Source: Bacteroidales bacterium (GTDB taxonomy: Bacteria; Bacteroidota; Bacteroidia; Bacteroidales; UBA3824). From it: a stretch of DNA of 64,000 nucleotides. The position numbers were made by a program, and so were the translations under genes. Shown in pieces: positions 7,677 through 15,633 of the stretch (position 1 is the first letter of the stretch; each line of letters starts with the position of its first letter). The DNA is taken from positions 124,001-188,000 of the forward strand of contig JAEDDH010000004.1 in NCBI GenBank assembly GCA_016293845.1, read 5' to 3'. The notes under the pieces are model-generated. The model did not search any database. It was not told the origin of the DNA and saw only the letters and a list, made by a program, of their open reading frames with translations.

Positions 7677-9698
7677 ATGGACTTGTTCGCATCAGCCGAA
7701 TTGGCAAAAGAATCAAGGTTGATATACAAAAAAGACTTACAACCTATTGATAATTTGAAAATTATTTTTAGAGAAATCCGTGATTATTTTGCGGGTAATG
7801 TTACTGGTATTACCCGTGATGAAAAAATCGCGCAAAATATTATGCGCCTTTTGTTCTGCAAAATATTTGACGAAAAATCTAAAAGTGCGGAAGAATTGGT
7901 TGATTTTGCAAACCGTCCTAATGAAACTCTCAGCGAATTTTCAGGCCGCATAACCAATATTTTTTCAAATGTAAAGAGCAAATATTCAGATATTTTTAAT
8001 ATTGATGAAGAAATTGAAATACAACCACTTGACTTGTCATTTATCGTCAAAAAGATAGAAAGTTTTTATCTAATTGATGCTAATCGTGATATAATAGCGG
8101 ATGCTTTTGAGGAGTTAATTGGAACAGCATTTCGTGGTGGTGAAGGTCAGTTTTTTACACCAAGAAACATTGTGCAAATGATGATTGATGTTATGAAACC
8201 GTCTGAAAATGAAAGAATAATTGATCCTGCTTGTGGAAGTGGAGGTTTTCTTGCTCACATTTTGAGATACTCGTTAAAAAACAACTATCACAATTATATT
8301 TACGGCATAGATAAAGATTTATTTTTGTCTAAATTAGCAAAAATTTACCTTTCCCTTTTGGGCGAAAATGAATATAATATTTTCTGCGAGAATAGTTTAG
8401 AAGTTCCCGCAACTTGGTCTAATGCTAAAAACTACATCGAACTTGGTACTTTTGATTTGATACTCACAAACCCTCCATTCGGAGCCAAAATTCCTGTCGT
8501 TGGCGAAAGCCTTTTACGCCAATATGAACTTGGTCATGTGTGGAAACACAGTAAAAATCAATGGCTTTTAGGAGAACAACTACGAGATAAACAACCACCA
8601 CAAATTCTTTTTATCGAAAGAATAATTCAATTATTGAAGGACGGAGGTCGTGCGGGTATTGTCCTGCCCGAAGGTGTATTTGGTAATCCCTCAGACCGAT
8701 ACATTTGGGAATATATCAGAAAATATGCTTCGATAATCGGCGTTGTAAGCCTTTCGCAAGAAACTTTTCAGCCGAGTACTCATACAAAAACGAGTGTCGT
8801 TTTTTTGGAGAAAAAAAACAATAGTCGCGAAAAAATATTTTTTGCAATGGCTAAAAATATCGGTCACAACAAAAATGGCAAAGAGGTTTATAAGATGGAT
8901 ATTGCTGGAAATGAAATTGTTGATATTAACGGCAAAAAGATTATAAACGATGATACACCCGAAATCGCAAAACGTTTTAATTTGTTTTTAGATAATCAGT
9001 TAAACAATGAAAATCACTTAGGTTTTGTTGTTAATCAAGATGACATCAAAGACAATGTATACATACCTGAAAGTTACAAAATTGAACTGAAAGAAAAACT
9101 TTCTGAGATTACGAACAGCGGAAAATATAATCTTATAAAATTCGGAGATTTGGTGCAACAAGGTTTAGTTCAAGTAAAAAGAGGCAATGAAATAGGATCT
9201 CAATTTTATGGCAGTGGAGAAATTCCATTTGTTAGAACCACTGATATAGTTAATTGGGAGATAAAAATGGATACTGTAAAAGCCGTTTCCGAGAATGTTT
9301 ATCAAAAATACAGCAAATTGCAAAACGTTCAAGAACACGACATTCTGTTTGTTAATGATGGAACATTCTTGATTGGACGCAGCAGTATGGTAACTCATAA
9401 TGATATTAAAATAGTAATTCAAAGTCATTTACGTCAAATAAAAGTTTTAGACAAACAAGAAATATCACCGTTTTATCTGTTCTATCTTTTGAATACAAAA
9501 TTTGTACAGATGCAGGTTGAAATGATGACTTTCACGCAGGCTACTCTATCAACTTTGGGAAATAGAATTATGGACTTGGTTTTACCATTCCACATTGATG
9601 CTGATTTAAAAAACAAAATCAGCGCAGAGGTTGCCGATATAATCAATCAAAAGGCGGAAATTAAGCGAAGAACTTTGGCTTTAAATATGAGAGAGTAA
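7677..9698 (+). CDS. N6-adenine DNA methylase fused to a specificity (TRD) domain
   Basis: 673 residues combining a type I-like HsdM and half of an HsdS. An N-terminal helical HsdM_N region (about 1-150) is followed by the methylase fold with GEGQFFTPRNIV, SAM motif I DPACGSGGF (183-191) and catalytic NPPF (265-268), which mark an N6-adenine (gamma-class) methylase. From about residue 480 one target-recognition domain follows (IPFVRTTDI, QSHLRQIKV), with the conserved C-terminal helix that abuts HsdM. One TRD implies a half-site or dimeric recognition, as in type IIG/BcgI-like enzymes. It modifies host DNA, and the nuclease is the frameshifted gene just upstream. Confidence 0.93.
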   Translation: MDLFASAELAKESRLIYKKDLQPIDNLKIIFREIRDYFAGNVTGITRDEKIAQNIMRLLFCKIFDEKSKSAEELVDFANRPNETLSEFSGRITNIFSNVKSKYSDIFNIDEEIEIQPLDLSFIVKKIESFYLIDANRDIIADAFEELIGTAFRGGEGQFFTPRNIVQMMIDVMKPSENERIIDPACGSGGFLAHILRYSLKNNYHNYIYGIDKDLFLSKLAKIYLSLLGENEYNIFCENSLEVPATWSNAKNYIELGTFDLILTNPPFGAKIPVVGESLLRQYELGHVWKHSKNQWLLGEQLRDKQPPQILFIERIIQLLKDGGRAGIVLPEGVFGNPSDRYIWEYIRKYASIIGVVSLSQETFQPSTHTKTSVVFLEKKNNSREKIFFAMAKNIGHNKNGKEVYKMDIAGNEIVDINGKKIINDDTPEIAKRFNLFLDNQLNNENHLGFVVNQDDIKDNVYIPESYKIELKEKLSEITNSGKYNLIKFGDLVQQGLVQVKRGNEIGSQFYGSGEIPFVRTTDIVNWEIKMDTVKAVSENVYQKYSKLQNVQEHDILFVNDGTFLIGRSSMVTHNDIKIVIQSHLRQIKVLDKQEISPFYLFYLLNTKFVQMQVEMMTFTQATLSTLGNRIMDLVLPFHIDADLKNKISAEVADIINQKAEIKRRTLALNMRE

Positions 9699-9699
9699 G

Positions 9700-10258
9700 T
9701 TTGATACCTCGCTCACCTAACATTCCACGAACACTACGATTGTTTTGAACGTGTTCTGCCGTGATACTCTGTTCGCCACGCAAATCCTTTTGCTCAACAT
9801 TATAGTTGGTAATCTCTGTTGCAAGATTCTTGGCGGCAATAGTCAACGTTGGCAAATAATCGGCTAATGCACCGTTTTTTATGCCCAAACGTTTCTTCAT
9901 CTGTTCGGTTGTAAGTCCGCCTAACAGTGCACAATCACCTTTGGAACGGATACGACCGAAACCTTTGTCGTCAACTCCACTTGATAGATATTTTTGCTAA
10001 GTTGCTTTTCTGACGAACGCAACCTTTCGCGGGTGTCAAGTCGTGCAATCTCATTGAGACGTTCCTCAATAAGTTCTGCCTTTCTTGTTTGAACCGCAAA
10101 ATAACTCTGCGCAAATGCAACCTCCTCTTTCTTTGGGTCGCCGTTTTGTGCTATCAATTAACAAGCATAACGAGTGAGCATAAAATCTTGAACTGCACGA
10201 TGAGAACTACTGCCTAAACCGACCATTTTCGTGACCTCACGAAAATGGTTATTCGCGT
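9700..10258 (-). pseudogene. dinD: dinD (DNA-damage-inducible protein D) remnant
   Basis: The minus strand reads as about the last two thirds of DinD: NHFREVTKMVGLGSSSHRAV, LTRYAC, a stop in place of the usual Tyr, IAQNGDPKKEEVAFAQSYFA, EERLNEIARLDTRERL, a frameshift near 9975, then GVDDKGFGRI and LGIKNGALADYLPTLTIAAK, ending at LGERGIK. The N-terminal part is absent and the 3' end is cut at the stop of the methylase gene. DinD is an SOS-induced inhibitor of RecA in enterobacteria. Here it is clearly inactive: truncated at both ends, with one nonsense change and one frameshift. Confidence 0.88.
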
Positions 10259-10374
10259 TGACTCACAACGTTTTACAATTTTGTTTTATATATTTTAACG
10301 ATGTCCATATTGATTCTAATTGATTACGACTACAAATATACATAAAATTTTATAATTTGCATACTTTTTTATCT

Positions 10375-10382
10375 TATCTTTG
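10375..10382 (+). promoter_or_regulatory. -7 element for the GNAT gene
   Basis: TATCTTTG, a perfect TAnnTTTG box, ends 27 bases before the ATG at 10410. This also supports 10410 as the start, because the in-frame start at 10380 lies inside the promoter. Confidence 0.7.
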
Positions 10383-10409
10383 CCCTCTGAAATTAAACAA
10401 ATCACATCA

Positions 10410-10856
10410 ATGAGTACATTCTCAGTAACAGAAAGCAACGATTATGCAACTATAAAATTGCTGTTTGTAGATTATTCGCAAATCAAGGGCGCGGAAGGGT
10501 GCTTCGTGTCGTTTGAAAAAGAATTGGCTGATTTACAATCGTTTTACAATGGCGGAGCATTGTTTTTGGGTTATAAAGACGAAAACCCAGTGGCTTACAT
10601 TGCCATCAAAAAAATTGATGATTCCACCTGCGAGATTAAACGCCTCTACATCAAGCCCGAACACCGTGGCAAAGGATATTCTCGGCAGATGCTCAAAGCC
10701 GCCTTACAACGCGCCCAACAACTTGGTTTCACAACGGCAACCCTCACCACACGTCCCGCAGTAATGCCCGTTGCATTTCAACTTTACACCCGCTCAGGAT
10801 TTGAAAACCTCGGCGAAGAAAACGGCGTGGTAAGAATGAGAAAAATAATCGCATAA
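10410..10856 (+). CDS. GNAT-family N-acetyltransferase
   Basis: A 148-residue acetyl-CoA-dependent transferase of unknown substrate. Motif B/A elements are visible: CEIKRLYIKPEHRGKGYSRQ contains the acetyl-CoA-binding R/Q-x2-G-x-G/A signature (RGKGYS). It is followed by the ALQRAQQLGF helix, TLTTRPAVMPVAFQLYTRSGFE and a short tail. The start at 10410 is chosen because the -7 box lies between 10375 and 10382. A CAT-like gene starts 11 bases downstream, so the two acetyltransferases probably form one operon. Confidence 0.9.
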   Translation: MSTFSVTESNDYATIKLLFVDYSQIKGAEGCFVSFEKELADLQSFYNGGALFLGYKDENPVAYIAIKKIDDSTCEIKRLYIKPEHRGKGYSRQMLKAALQRAQQLGFTTATLTTRPAVMPVAFQLYTRSGFENLGEENGVVRMRKIIA

Positions 10857-10867
10857 TCCAAACATCT

Positions 10868-11488
10868 ATGAAAACAGAAATCAACCCTTCGGAAACATCG
10901 CGTGCAAAGGCGTTTGAATATTGGATGAAGTCGCCGATGCCAATGGTAACGGTTGTGAAAACTTTTGACGTTACCAACCTTTGCCGTGTAAGCAAGCGCA
11001 AAGGTGTGAAATTCAATATGTTGCTATCGTGGTGCATTGGCAAGGCGGCAAGCAAGGTTGACGAGTTTCTGACCCTGCCCGAAGGCGACAAACTTTTCCG
11101 CTACGACCATCTCGCTATCAACACCATTTTCAACGCCAAAAACGGTGCACTATGTTTCTGCGATATTCCTTACTCCGATGATTTGCAGCGTTTTAACAAC
11201 GATTACAACTCAATATCAAAATCAGCGATAGAATCTTGTAAAAACATTTTGGACGAAGGCGCGGCAATTGTTGGCACGTCGGCGGTTACAGGCACCGAAC
11301 TCGACTGCATAGTAAACCAATATTCAGGCATTTACAACAATCCGTTCCTTTCGTGGGGACGTTACCGAAAACATTGGTTTAAAGTAACATTGCCAATCTC
11401 GTTTCAATTTCACCACGTTCAGATGGACGGCGGCCACGCAGCACATTTGTTGGAAGAATTGCAGGCAGCGATTAGAGATTTAAAATAA
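10868..11488 (+). CDS. Chloramphenicol acetyltransferase-like (CatA-family) protein
   Basis: A 206-residue CatA-fold acyltransferase. The catalytic signature HHVQMDGGH (HHxxxDG) is intact near the C-terminus, and the N-terminal RAKAFEYWMKSPMPMVTV and middle FNMLLSWCIGKAAS segments fit the family. True resistance enzymes acetylate chloramphenicol. Many chromosomal Bacteroidales copies of this size have unknown acceptors, so resistance should not be assumed. It is co-directional with the GNAT gene 11 bases upstream. Confidence 0.87.
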   Translation: MKTEINPSETSRAKAFEYWMKSPMPMVTVVKTFDVTNLCRVSKRKGVKFNMLLSWCIGKAASKVDEFLTLPEGDKLFRYDHLAINTIFNAKNGALCFCDIPYSDDLQRFNNDYNSISKSAIESCKNILDEGAAIVGTSAVTGTELDCIVNQYSGIYNNPFLSWGRYRKHWFKVTLPISFQFHHVQMDGGHAAHLLEELQAAIRDLK

Positions 11489-11490
11489 TT

Positions 11491-11515
11491 TTTGCTAACT
11501 TTGCGGAAAATAAAC
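11491..11515 (+). promoter_or_regulatory. -7 element and shared leader of the second AAA-ATPase gene
   Basis: TTTGCTAACTTTGCGGAAAA contains the -7 box TAACTTTG (11496-11503). The block recurs almost unchanged before the third AAA gene at 15595-15617. Confidence 0.7.
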
Positions 11516-11525
11516 GTAAGGCACT

Positions 11526-13106
11526 ATGGGCATATACCTCAATCCAAGCAACGTCGGTTTAAAGGAGATTTTAGCCGGTGATATTTTCGTTGATAAAACA
11601 ATGTTAATCAGCGAATTGAACAAATTTATTGAGAAGGGTAACAAATATATCTGCGTTTCTCGTCCGAGGCGTTTTGGCAAAACATTCGCCACCAACATTA
11701 TGTGCGCATACTATTCAAAGGGTTGCGATTCGCGAGAGATATTTTCCAAGTTGAAAATCTCCAAGGCAAAGAACTACGAACAGTATCTCAACAAACTGAA
11801 TTTCATTGCGATAGACGTTGCGAGCGAGTATCAAAACGCAAATGATAAAAATGAAATGCTCAAAGACCTTCAAAAAAAGGTACGTGACGAATTTCAGGAA
11901 CAATATCCCAAGATAAGGTTTGTGAAGAACGAGACTATCGCCAACTGTATGATGAAGGTATATAAAGAAAACAATGAAACCTTTGTAATCATTCTCGACG
12001 AGTACGACTGCCTTGTGCGCGACACTTTTGGCACACATCTGTTTGCCGATTATTTGGAGTTTCTGAACGGACTTTTTAAAAGTAACACTCTTAAACCTGC
12101 TATTGCGCTCGCCTATCTCACGGGAATTTTGCCAATTGTGAGAGACCGTGTGCAGAGCAAACTCAACAATTTTAGGGAATATACAAATTTAGACGCTTTC
12201 AATCTTGCCGAATTTGTGGGGTTTACAGAACAAGAGGTAAAGCCATTATGCACAAAATACAAGGTGGACTTTGCGCAATGTAAAAAAGAATACAACGGTT
12301 ATGCCCAAAACGGATTTGAAATTTACAATCCCGAATCCGTAGTTATGTGTATGGAAACCCAAAAGTTTGGCAACTTTTGGGGCAAGACTTCAACGTATAT
12401 GGTAATCACCGACCGCCTGAAACACAACTACAAAGGAGCGAAAGAAGATGTAATAAAAATGCTTTCTGGCGAAGAAGTGAAGGTAGATGTTGAAATGTAT
12501 CTCAACACGATGACCGATTTTGTCAGCAAGGACGATGTTTTTACATATTTGATTCATCTCGGCTATTTGGCTTACAACAACAAAAGTTTTACGTGCAGGA
12601 TTCCTAATCTTGAAGTCCGCAAAGAGTGGCATAGGGCGGTTTCTACCTTGCCCGAATATTCCAAAACCGACGAAATCATCAAGGCTTCGGAAGAACTTTT
12701 GGAACAGACCCTCCTCAAAAACTCCGATGCCGTTGCCAAAGCCTTAGACAATACTCACTTACACGTTACTTCAAGCCGCAACTACAACAACGAGAACGCT
12801 CTCGCCGCCGCTGTTTATATCGCTTTTGTTCACGCGCTCAACTACTACAACTGTTTCAAGGAACTCTCTACGGGAAAGGGCTTTGCCGACTTGGTGTATG
12901 TTCCGGTGGTGAAATCTCCTGAGCATCCGGCAATTATTATCGAGTTGAAAATCAATGAATCAACCGGAAAGGCACTGCAACAGATTCAAAACCGCCAATA
13001 TTTCGACGCCCTCGACAACTACAAAGGCAACCTCCTTTTCGTCGCCATCAACTACGACAAGGACACAAAAAAGCACGAGTGCGAGATTACGGAGTGGGAG
13101 AAATAA
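11526..13106 (+). CDS. AAA-ATPase-like protein with PD-(D/E)XK nuclease domain (second copy)
   Basis: 526 residues, the same family layout as the copy at 3261-4802 but well diverged. It has FVDKTMLI, P-loop SRPRRFGKT, Walker B FVIILDEYDCL, the sensor-like AYLTGILPI, a helical region, then a nuclease-like C-terminus with GFADLVYVPV and IIIELKIN (D and E-x-K present) followed by ALQQIQNRQYF. Members are predicted DNA-acting ATPases of unknown function. It is convergent with the DUF262-HNH gene, with only six bases between the two stops. Confidence 0.9.
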   Translation: MGIYLNPSNVGLKEILAGDIFVDKTMLISELNKFIEKGNKYICVSRPRRFGKTFATNIMCAYYSKGCDSREIFSKLKISKAKNYEQYLNKLNFIAIDVASEYQNANDKNEMLKDLQKKVRDEFQEQYPKIRFVKNETIANCMMKVYKENNETFVIILDEYDCLVRDTFGTHLFADYLEFLNGLFKSNTLKPAIALAYLTGILPIVRDRVQSKLNNFREYTNLDAFNLAEFVGFTEQEVKPLCTKYKVDFAQCKKEYNGYAQNGFEIYNPESVVMCMETQKFGNFWGKTSTYMVITDRLKHNYKGAKEDVIKMLSGEEVKVDVEMYLNTMTDFVSKDDVFTYLIHLGYLAYNNKSFTCRIPNLEVRKEWHRAVSTLPEYSKTDEIIKASEELLEQTLLKNSDAVAKALDNTHLHVTSSRNYNNENALAAAVYIAFVHALNYYNCFKELSTGKGFADLVYVPVVKSPEHPAIIIELKINESTGKALQQIQNRQYFDALDNYKGNLLFVAINYDKDTKKHECEITEWEK

Positions 13107-13112
13107 GTAACA

Positions 13113-14198
13113 TCACTTTCCCGACTTCTCGCGATTGCATTTTTTGCAAAGCATTTGGCAATTTTCTTTTACGGTGTGACCACCTTGACACCACGGCGTA
13201 ATGTGGTCGGCTTCCATCTGTTCTATTTCAAAATGCTCTCCGCAAATTTTACAGATACCATTCTGATTTTCATACACTTCGCGCTTGGTATTATCATCGA
13301 AGGCACGGATGCTGAGATGCTTTTCGTCACCGTCAAGGACGTAAGGATAAATACCCGATTTTTTCTGAACATCGGAGTCTTTCATTAAGTCAGAAACTTG
13401 TGATTCAAGTCGTTGAACGTTAAGGTTTTCAGTGTGAAATTTATCGTAAAGTAATCCCCAATCCACACCTTTCATCTCTTTGCGATATTTAGGGAAAATG
13501 GCTTTCACCCAAGAGATTACACTTTGAAAATAGTTCCAAAGTTCAATGGCGTTGTTGTCGTGCTGATGCTTGCCCATATAAATCTCAATGCCTGAGGTGC
13601 GGGCAATCCAACTGAGCGCAGTTTCGAGATAGTCTTGACGGATGGGCGAACCATTGAGATATTTGCTCGCCAATCCGTATGCCGCACAGTTGTTTTTAGA
13701 GAAATAACGCTTGGCATCGCTCACCCAACTGCCTGAATATACGGCGTTTCGGAGTTCCTGTTCAGTGAGTTTTTCACCGGCGATATTGATTGTGCGAAAC
13801 CATTTGAGTTTTTCGCTGTCGGAGCCGCTGCAAATGTAGATTTGTAGTTCGTAATCAAGAATTTTGTTCGCCTCGTCTTGGGTCAGATTGTAAAAATATT
13901 TGAAGAAATACGCAAAATCACCGTTTACATACTGACAAATTGAAATTGTACGTTGCTGACCGTCAATGATTTCGTAAGTGCCATCGTCGCGGGTAGCCCA
14001 ATACATCACATTGAGCGGGAAACCATTTGTAACAGTGTCGATTACGGCATCGCGCTGTTTGTCGTTGTAGACAAATTCGCGCTGATACGGCGGACGCACA
14101 TCGAGTTTGCCGCCAAAAGCCTTTACACCACTTTCGGCGTTGTCCTGATAACCGTCGGTAAGTTGACGAATTGTGATTTTGTGCAATTCAATTTCCAT
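13113..14198 (-). CDS. DUF262 protein with C-terminal HNH nuclease
   Basis: 361 residues. The N-terminal DUF262 (GmrS/ParB-like) domain shows VRPPYQREFVYNDKQRD and the nucleotide-binding motif DGQQR (79-83). The C-terminal 35 residues are an HNH nuclease: CKICGEHF, EADHITPWCQGG, NCQMLCKKCNREKSGK. DUF262-nuclease fusions act in modification-sensing or nucleotide-gated restriction (GmrSD, SspE and BrxU are examples). Here it sits 13 bases downstream of an EcoRI-type adenine methylase on the same strand, so a two-gene modification/restriction unit is likely. The active-site residues D-H, N and H/C appear intact. Confidence 0.88.
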   Translation of the reverse strand: MEIELHKITIRQLTDGYQDNAESGVKAFGGKLDVRPPYQREFVYNDKQRDAVIDTVTNGFPLNVMYWATRDDGTYEIIDGQQRTISICQYVNGDFAYFFKYFYNLTQDEANKILDYELQIYICSGSDSEKLKWFRTINIAGEKLTEQELRNAVYSGSWVSDAKRYFSKNNCAAYGLASKYLNGSPIRQDYLETALSWIARTSGIEIYMGKHQHDNNAIELWNYFQSVISWVKAIFPKYRKEMKGVDWGLLYDKFHTENLNVQRLESQVSDLMKDSDVQKKSGIYPYVLDGDEKHLSIRAFDDNTKREVYENQNGICKICGEHFEIEQMEADHITPWCQGGHTVKENCQMLCKKCNREKSGK

Positions 14199-14211
14199 AA
14201 GACGTTATTAT

Positions 14212-15225
14212 TTAAGAGTTAAACGGAGTTTTTGGTTCAGCGGCAAGGGCAAGGTTGGATTGCTGTTTGCGGCGGCGAATTGCAATTCTTGAATATTTTT
14301 GCACACCATCAATTATTGGTTTTGCCAAATCCAGATTAGAATCACTGCCATTATTAAATTCGCCAACAATTTCAAATTGCTCTGGATTGTACTTGTCCAA
14401 AAAAGTTATTGGCACTCCCATAATTCCATCGTAATCCATCGGGATATCAGATGTTTTATCAACATTAATTGCTTCAAACGTGTCGTATGTCGGATATTCC
14501 TCAGGGTTATACGACTTGTAAAGAATCAAATCCTCGTGGCGTTTTTGGATTTCGAGATTAGTAAACCAATTAACGCCCGAAACTCTAATCATTCCTTCCC
14601 TATGGTCGCCAGCTGTTGCTACATCTTCATAAGAAGAAATAAAATGTCCTGCACCACCTTTGAAGCCATAGCCGAGCCACATTTTATTATCCTTTATCAA
14701 AGGGAATATTTCTTTGTATTTGATGGCGTTTTGATGACCTATTATTATGAATTTTTTATCATATTCAATCAATTGCGCAACATATTCACGGAAAAGCGAG
14801 AACGGCGGATTCGTTACCACAATGTCAGCTTGTTTCAATAGTTCGATACACTCTTGGCTACGGAAATCGCCATCACCTTTAAGATAATTTATGCCAATTT
14901 CCTCGGGGTCGGGAATACGGTTGCCATTCTTGTCGCCATTGTATTCGAGCCAAATGGCTCGTTCAGAATCGTTTTTAGAAAACAAATCTCTGTTCTGGCT
15001 TTTGTAACAAGTAGTTATGAGTTTTTTCAAGCCCAAATGCTCAAAGCCATAACTAAAATAATGAAAGAAATTGCTTATACGCGGGTCATCACAATTACAA
15101 AGAACAGTTTTACCTTTAAAATGCTCTTTATAATGCTTCAACTCGTTCTCAATGTCAGAAAGTTGAGTATAAAACTCATCCTTTTTGGCAACTTTTGCAT
15201 CGCGAAAACTTTTCTTCTCTGCCAT
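14212..15225 (-). CDS. Adenine-specific DNA methyltransferase, EcoRI family
   Basis: 337 residues from the start MAEKKSFRDA at 15225; an ATG 36 bases upstream is less likely. It belongs to the M.EcoRI-type family, with KKDEFYTQLSDIENELKHY at the N-terminus, GKTVLCNCDDPRIS, the catalytic TNPPFSLFREYV, FIIIGHQNAIKYKEIFP and GVNWFTNLEIQKR. The product should be N6-methyladenine at an unknown site. No EcoRI-like nuclease is adjacent; instead a DUF262-HNH gene follows in the same operon. The upstream region contains the nested-helix element at 15295-15471. Confidence 0.92.
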   Translation of the reverse strand: MAEKKSFRDAKVAKKDEFYTQLSDIENELKHYKEHFKGKTVLCNCDDPRISNFFHYFSYGFEHLGLKKLITTCYKSQNRDLFSKNDSERAIWLEYNGDKNGNRIPDPEEIGINYLKGDGDFRSQECIELLKQADIVVTNPPFSLFREYVAQLIEYDKKFIIIGHQNAIKYKEIFPLIKDNKMWLGYGFKGGAGHFISSYEDVATAGDHREGMIRVSGVNWFTNLEIQKRHEDLILYKSYNPEEYPTYDTFEAINVDKTSDIPMDYDGIMGVPITFLDKYNPEQFEIVGEFNNGSDSNLDLAKPIIDGVQKYSRIAIRRRKQQSNLALAAEPKTPFNS

Positions 15226-15294
15226 TTTGATTGATAGTTTATCGCATTCGCTATCAATCACTTATCGGCATAAAATAAGGCGTGAGCCTTTCTA

Positions 15295-15471
15295 TCACAT
15301 TCACGAGGAGCGTCGCAAGAACCCCGCTGTACCGTTAGAACTGCCCACACCTTAGGCGGTGCGAGCATCAACAAACACGGTACAGCGAGAGCGTACTAGA
15401 CACTCTGCGAGTGGATTTTATTACTTCCGATTCAAAATCAAGAGTTTGCGACGCTTTTGTTTTGAATGTGA
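15295..15471. ncRNA. Nested-helix element, candidate structured RNA
   Basis: Three perfect helices nest in order: TCACATTCA (15295-15303) with TGAATGTGA (15463-15471), AGCGTCGCAA (15309-15318) with TTGCGACGCT (15446-15455), and CGCTGTACCGT (15325-15335) with ACGGTACAGCG (15377-15387). Inside the last lies CACC/GGTG (15348-15361). On the 3' side of the junction are two small hairpins, CACTC-TGC-GAGTG (15401-15413) and GATT-CAA-AATC (15429-15439). This is a multibranch fold. The interval has no sensible reading frame. The strand is unknown, and I cannot place it in a known RNA family. Alternatives are a recombination site or a miniature mobile element. Confidence 0.5.
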
Positions 15472-15594
15472 ATAATAGTCAATGCTTTGTATGTTAATAA
15501 TTTACGTTATTTCTGTTTCGTATTTTCATTTTTACGTTAACGATGGCAAATATACCAAACTTTTTCCACACCGCCATCATTTTTTCAAAATATT

Positions 15595-15617
15595 TTTGCT
15601 ATCTTTGCGGAAAATAA
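15595..15617 (+). promoter_or_regulatory. -7 element and shared leader of the third AAA-ATPase gene
   Basis: TTTGCTATCTTTGCGGAAAA contains the -7 box TATCTTTG (15600-15607), 27 bases before the ATG. It is nearly identical to the leader of the AAA gene at 11526. Confidence 0.7.
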
Positions 15618-15633
15618 AACACAAGGCGCAATT

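Noticed and set aside
10868..11488. Chloramphenicol resistance gene
   Set aside because: The CAT fold and HHxxxDG motif are real, but divergence and chromosomal context with a GNAT gene do not allow a resistance claim.
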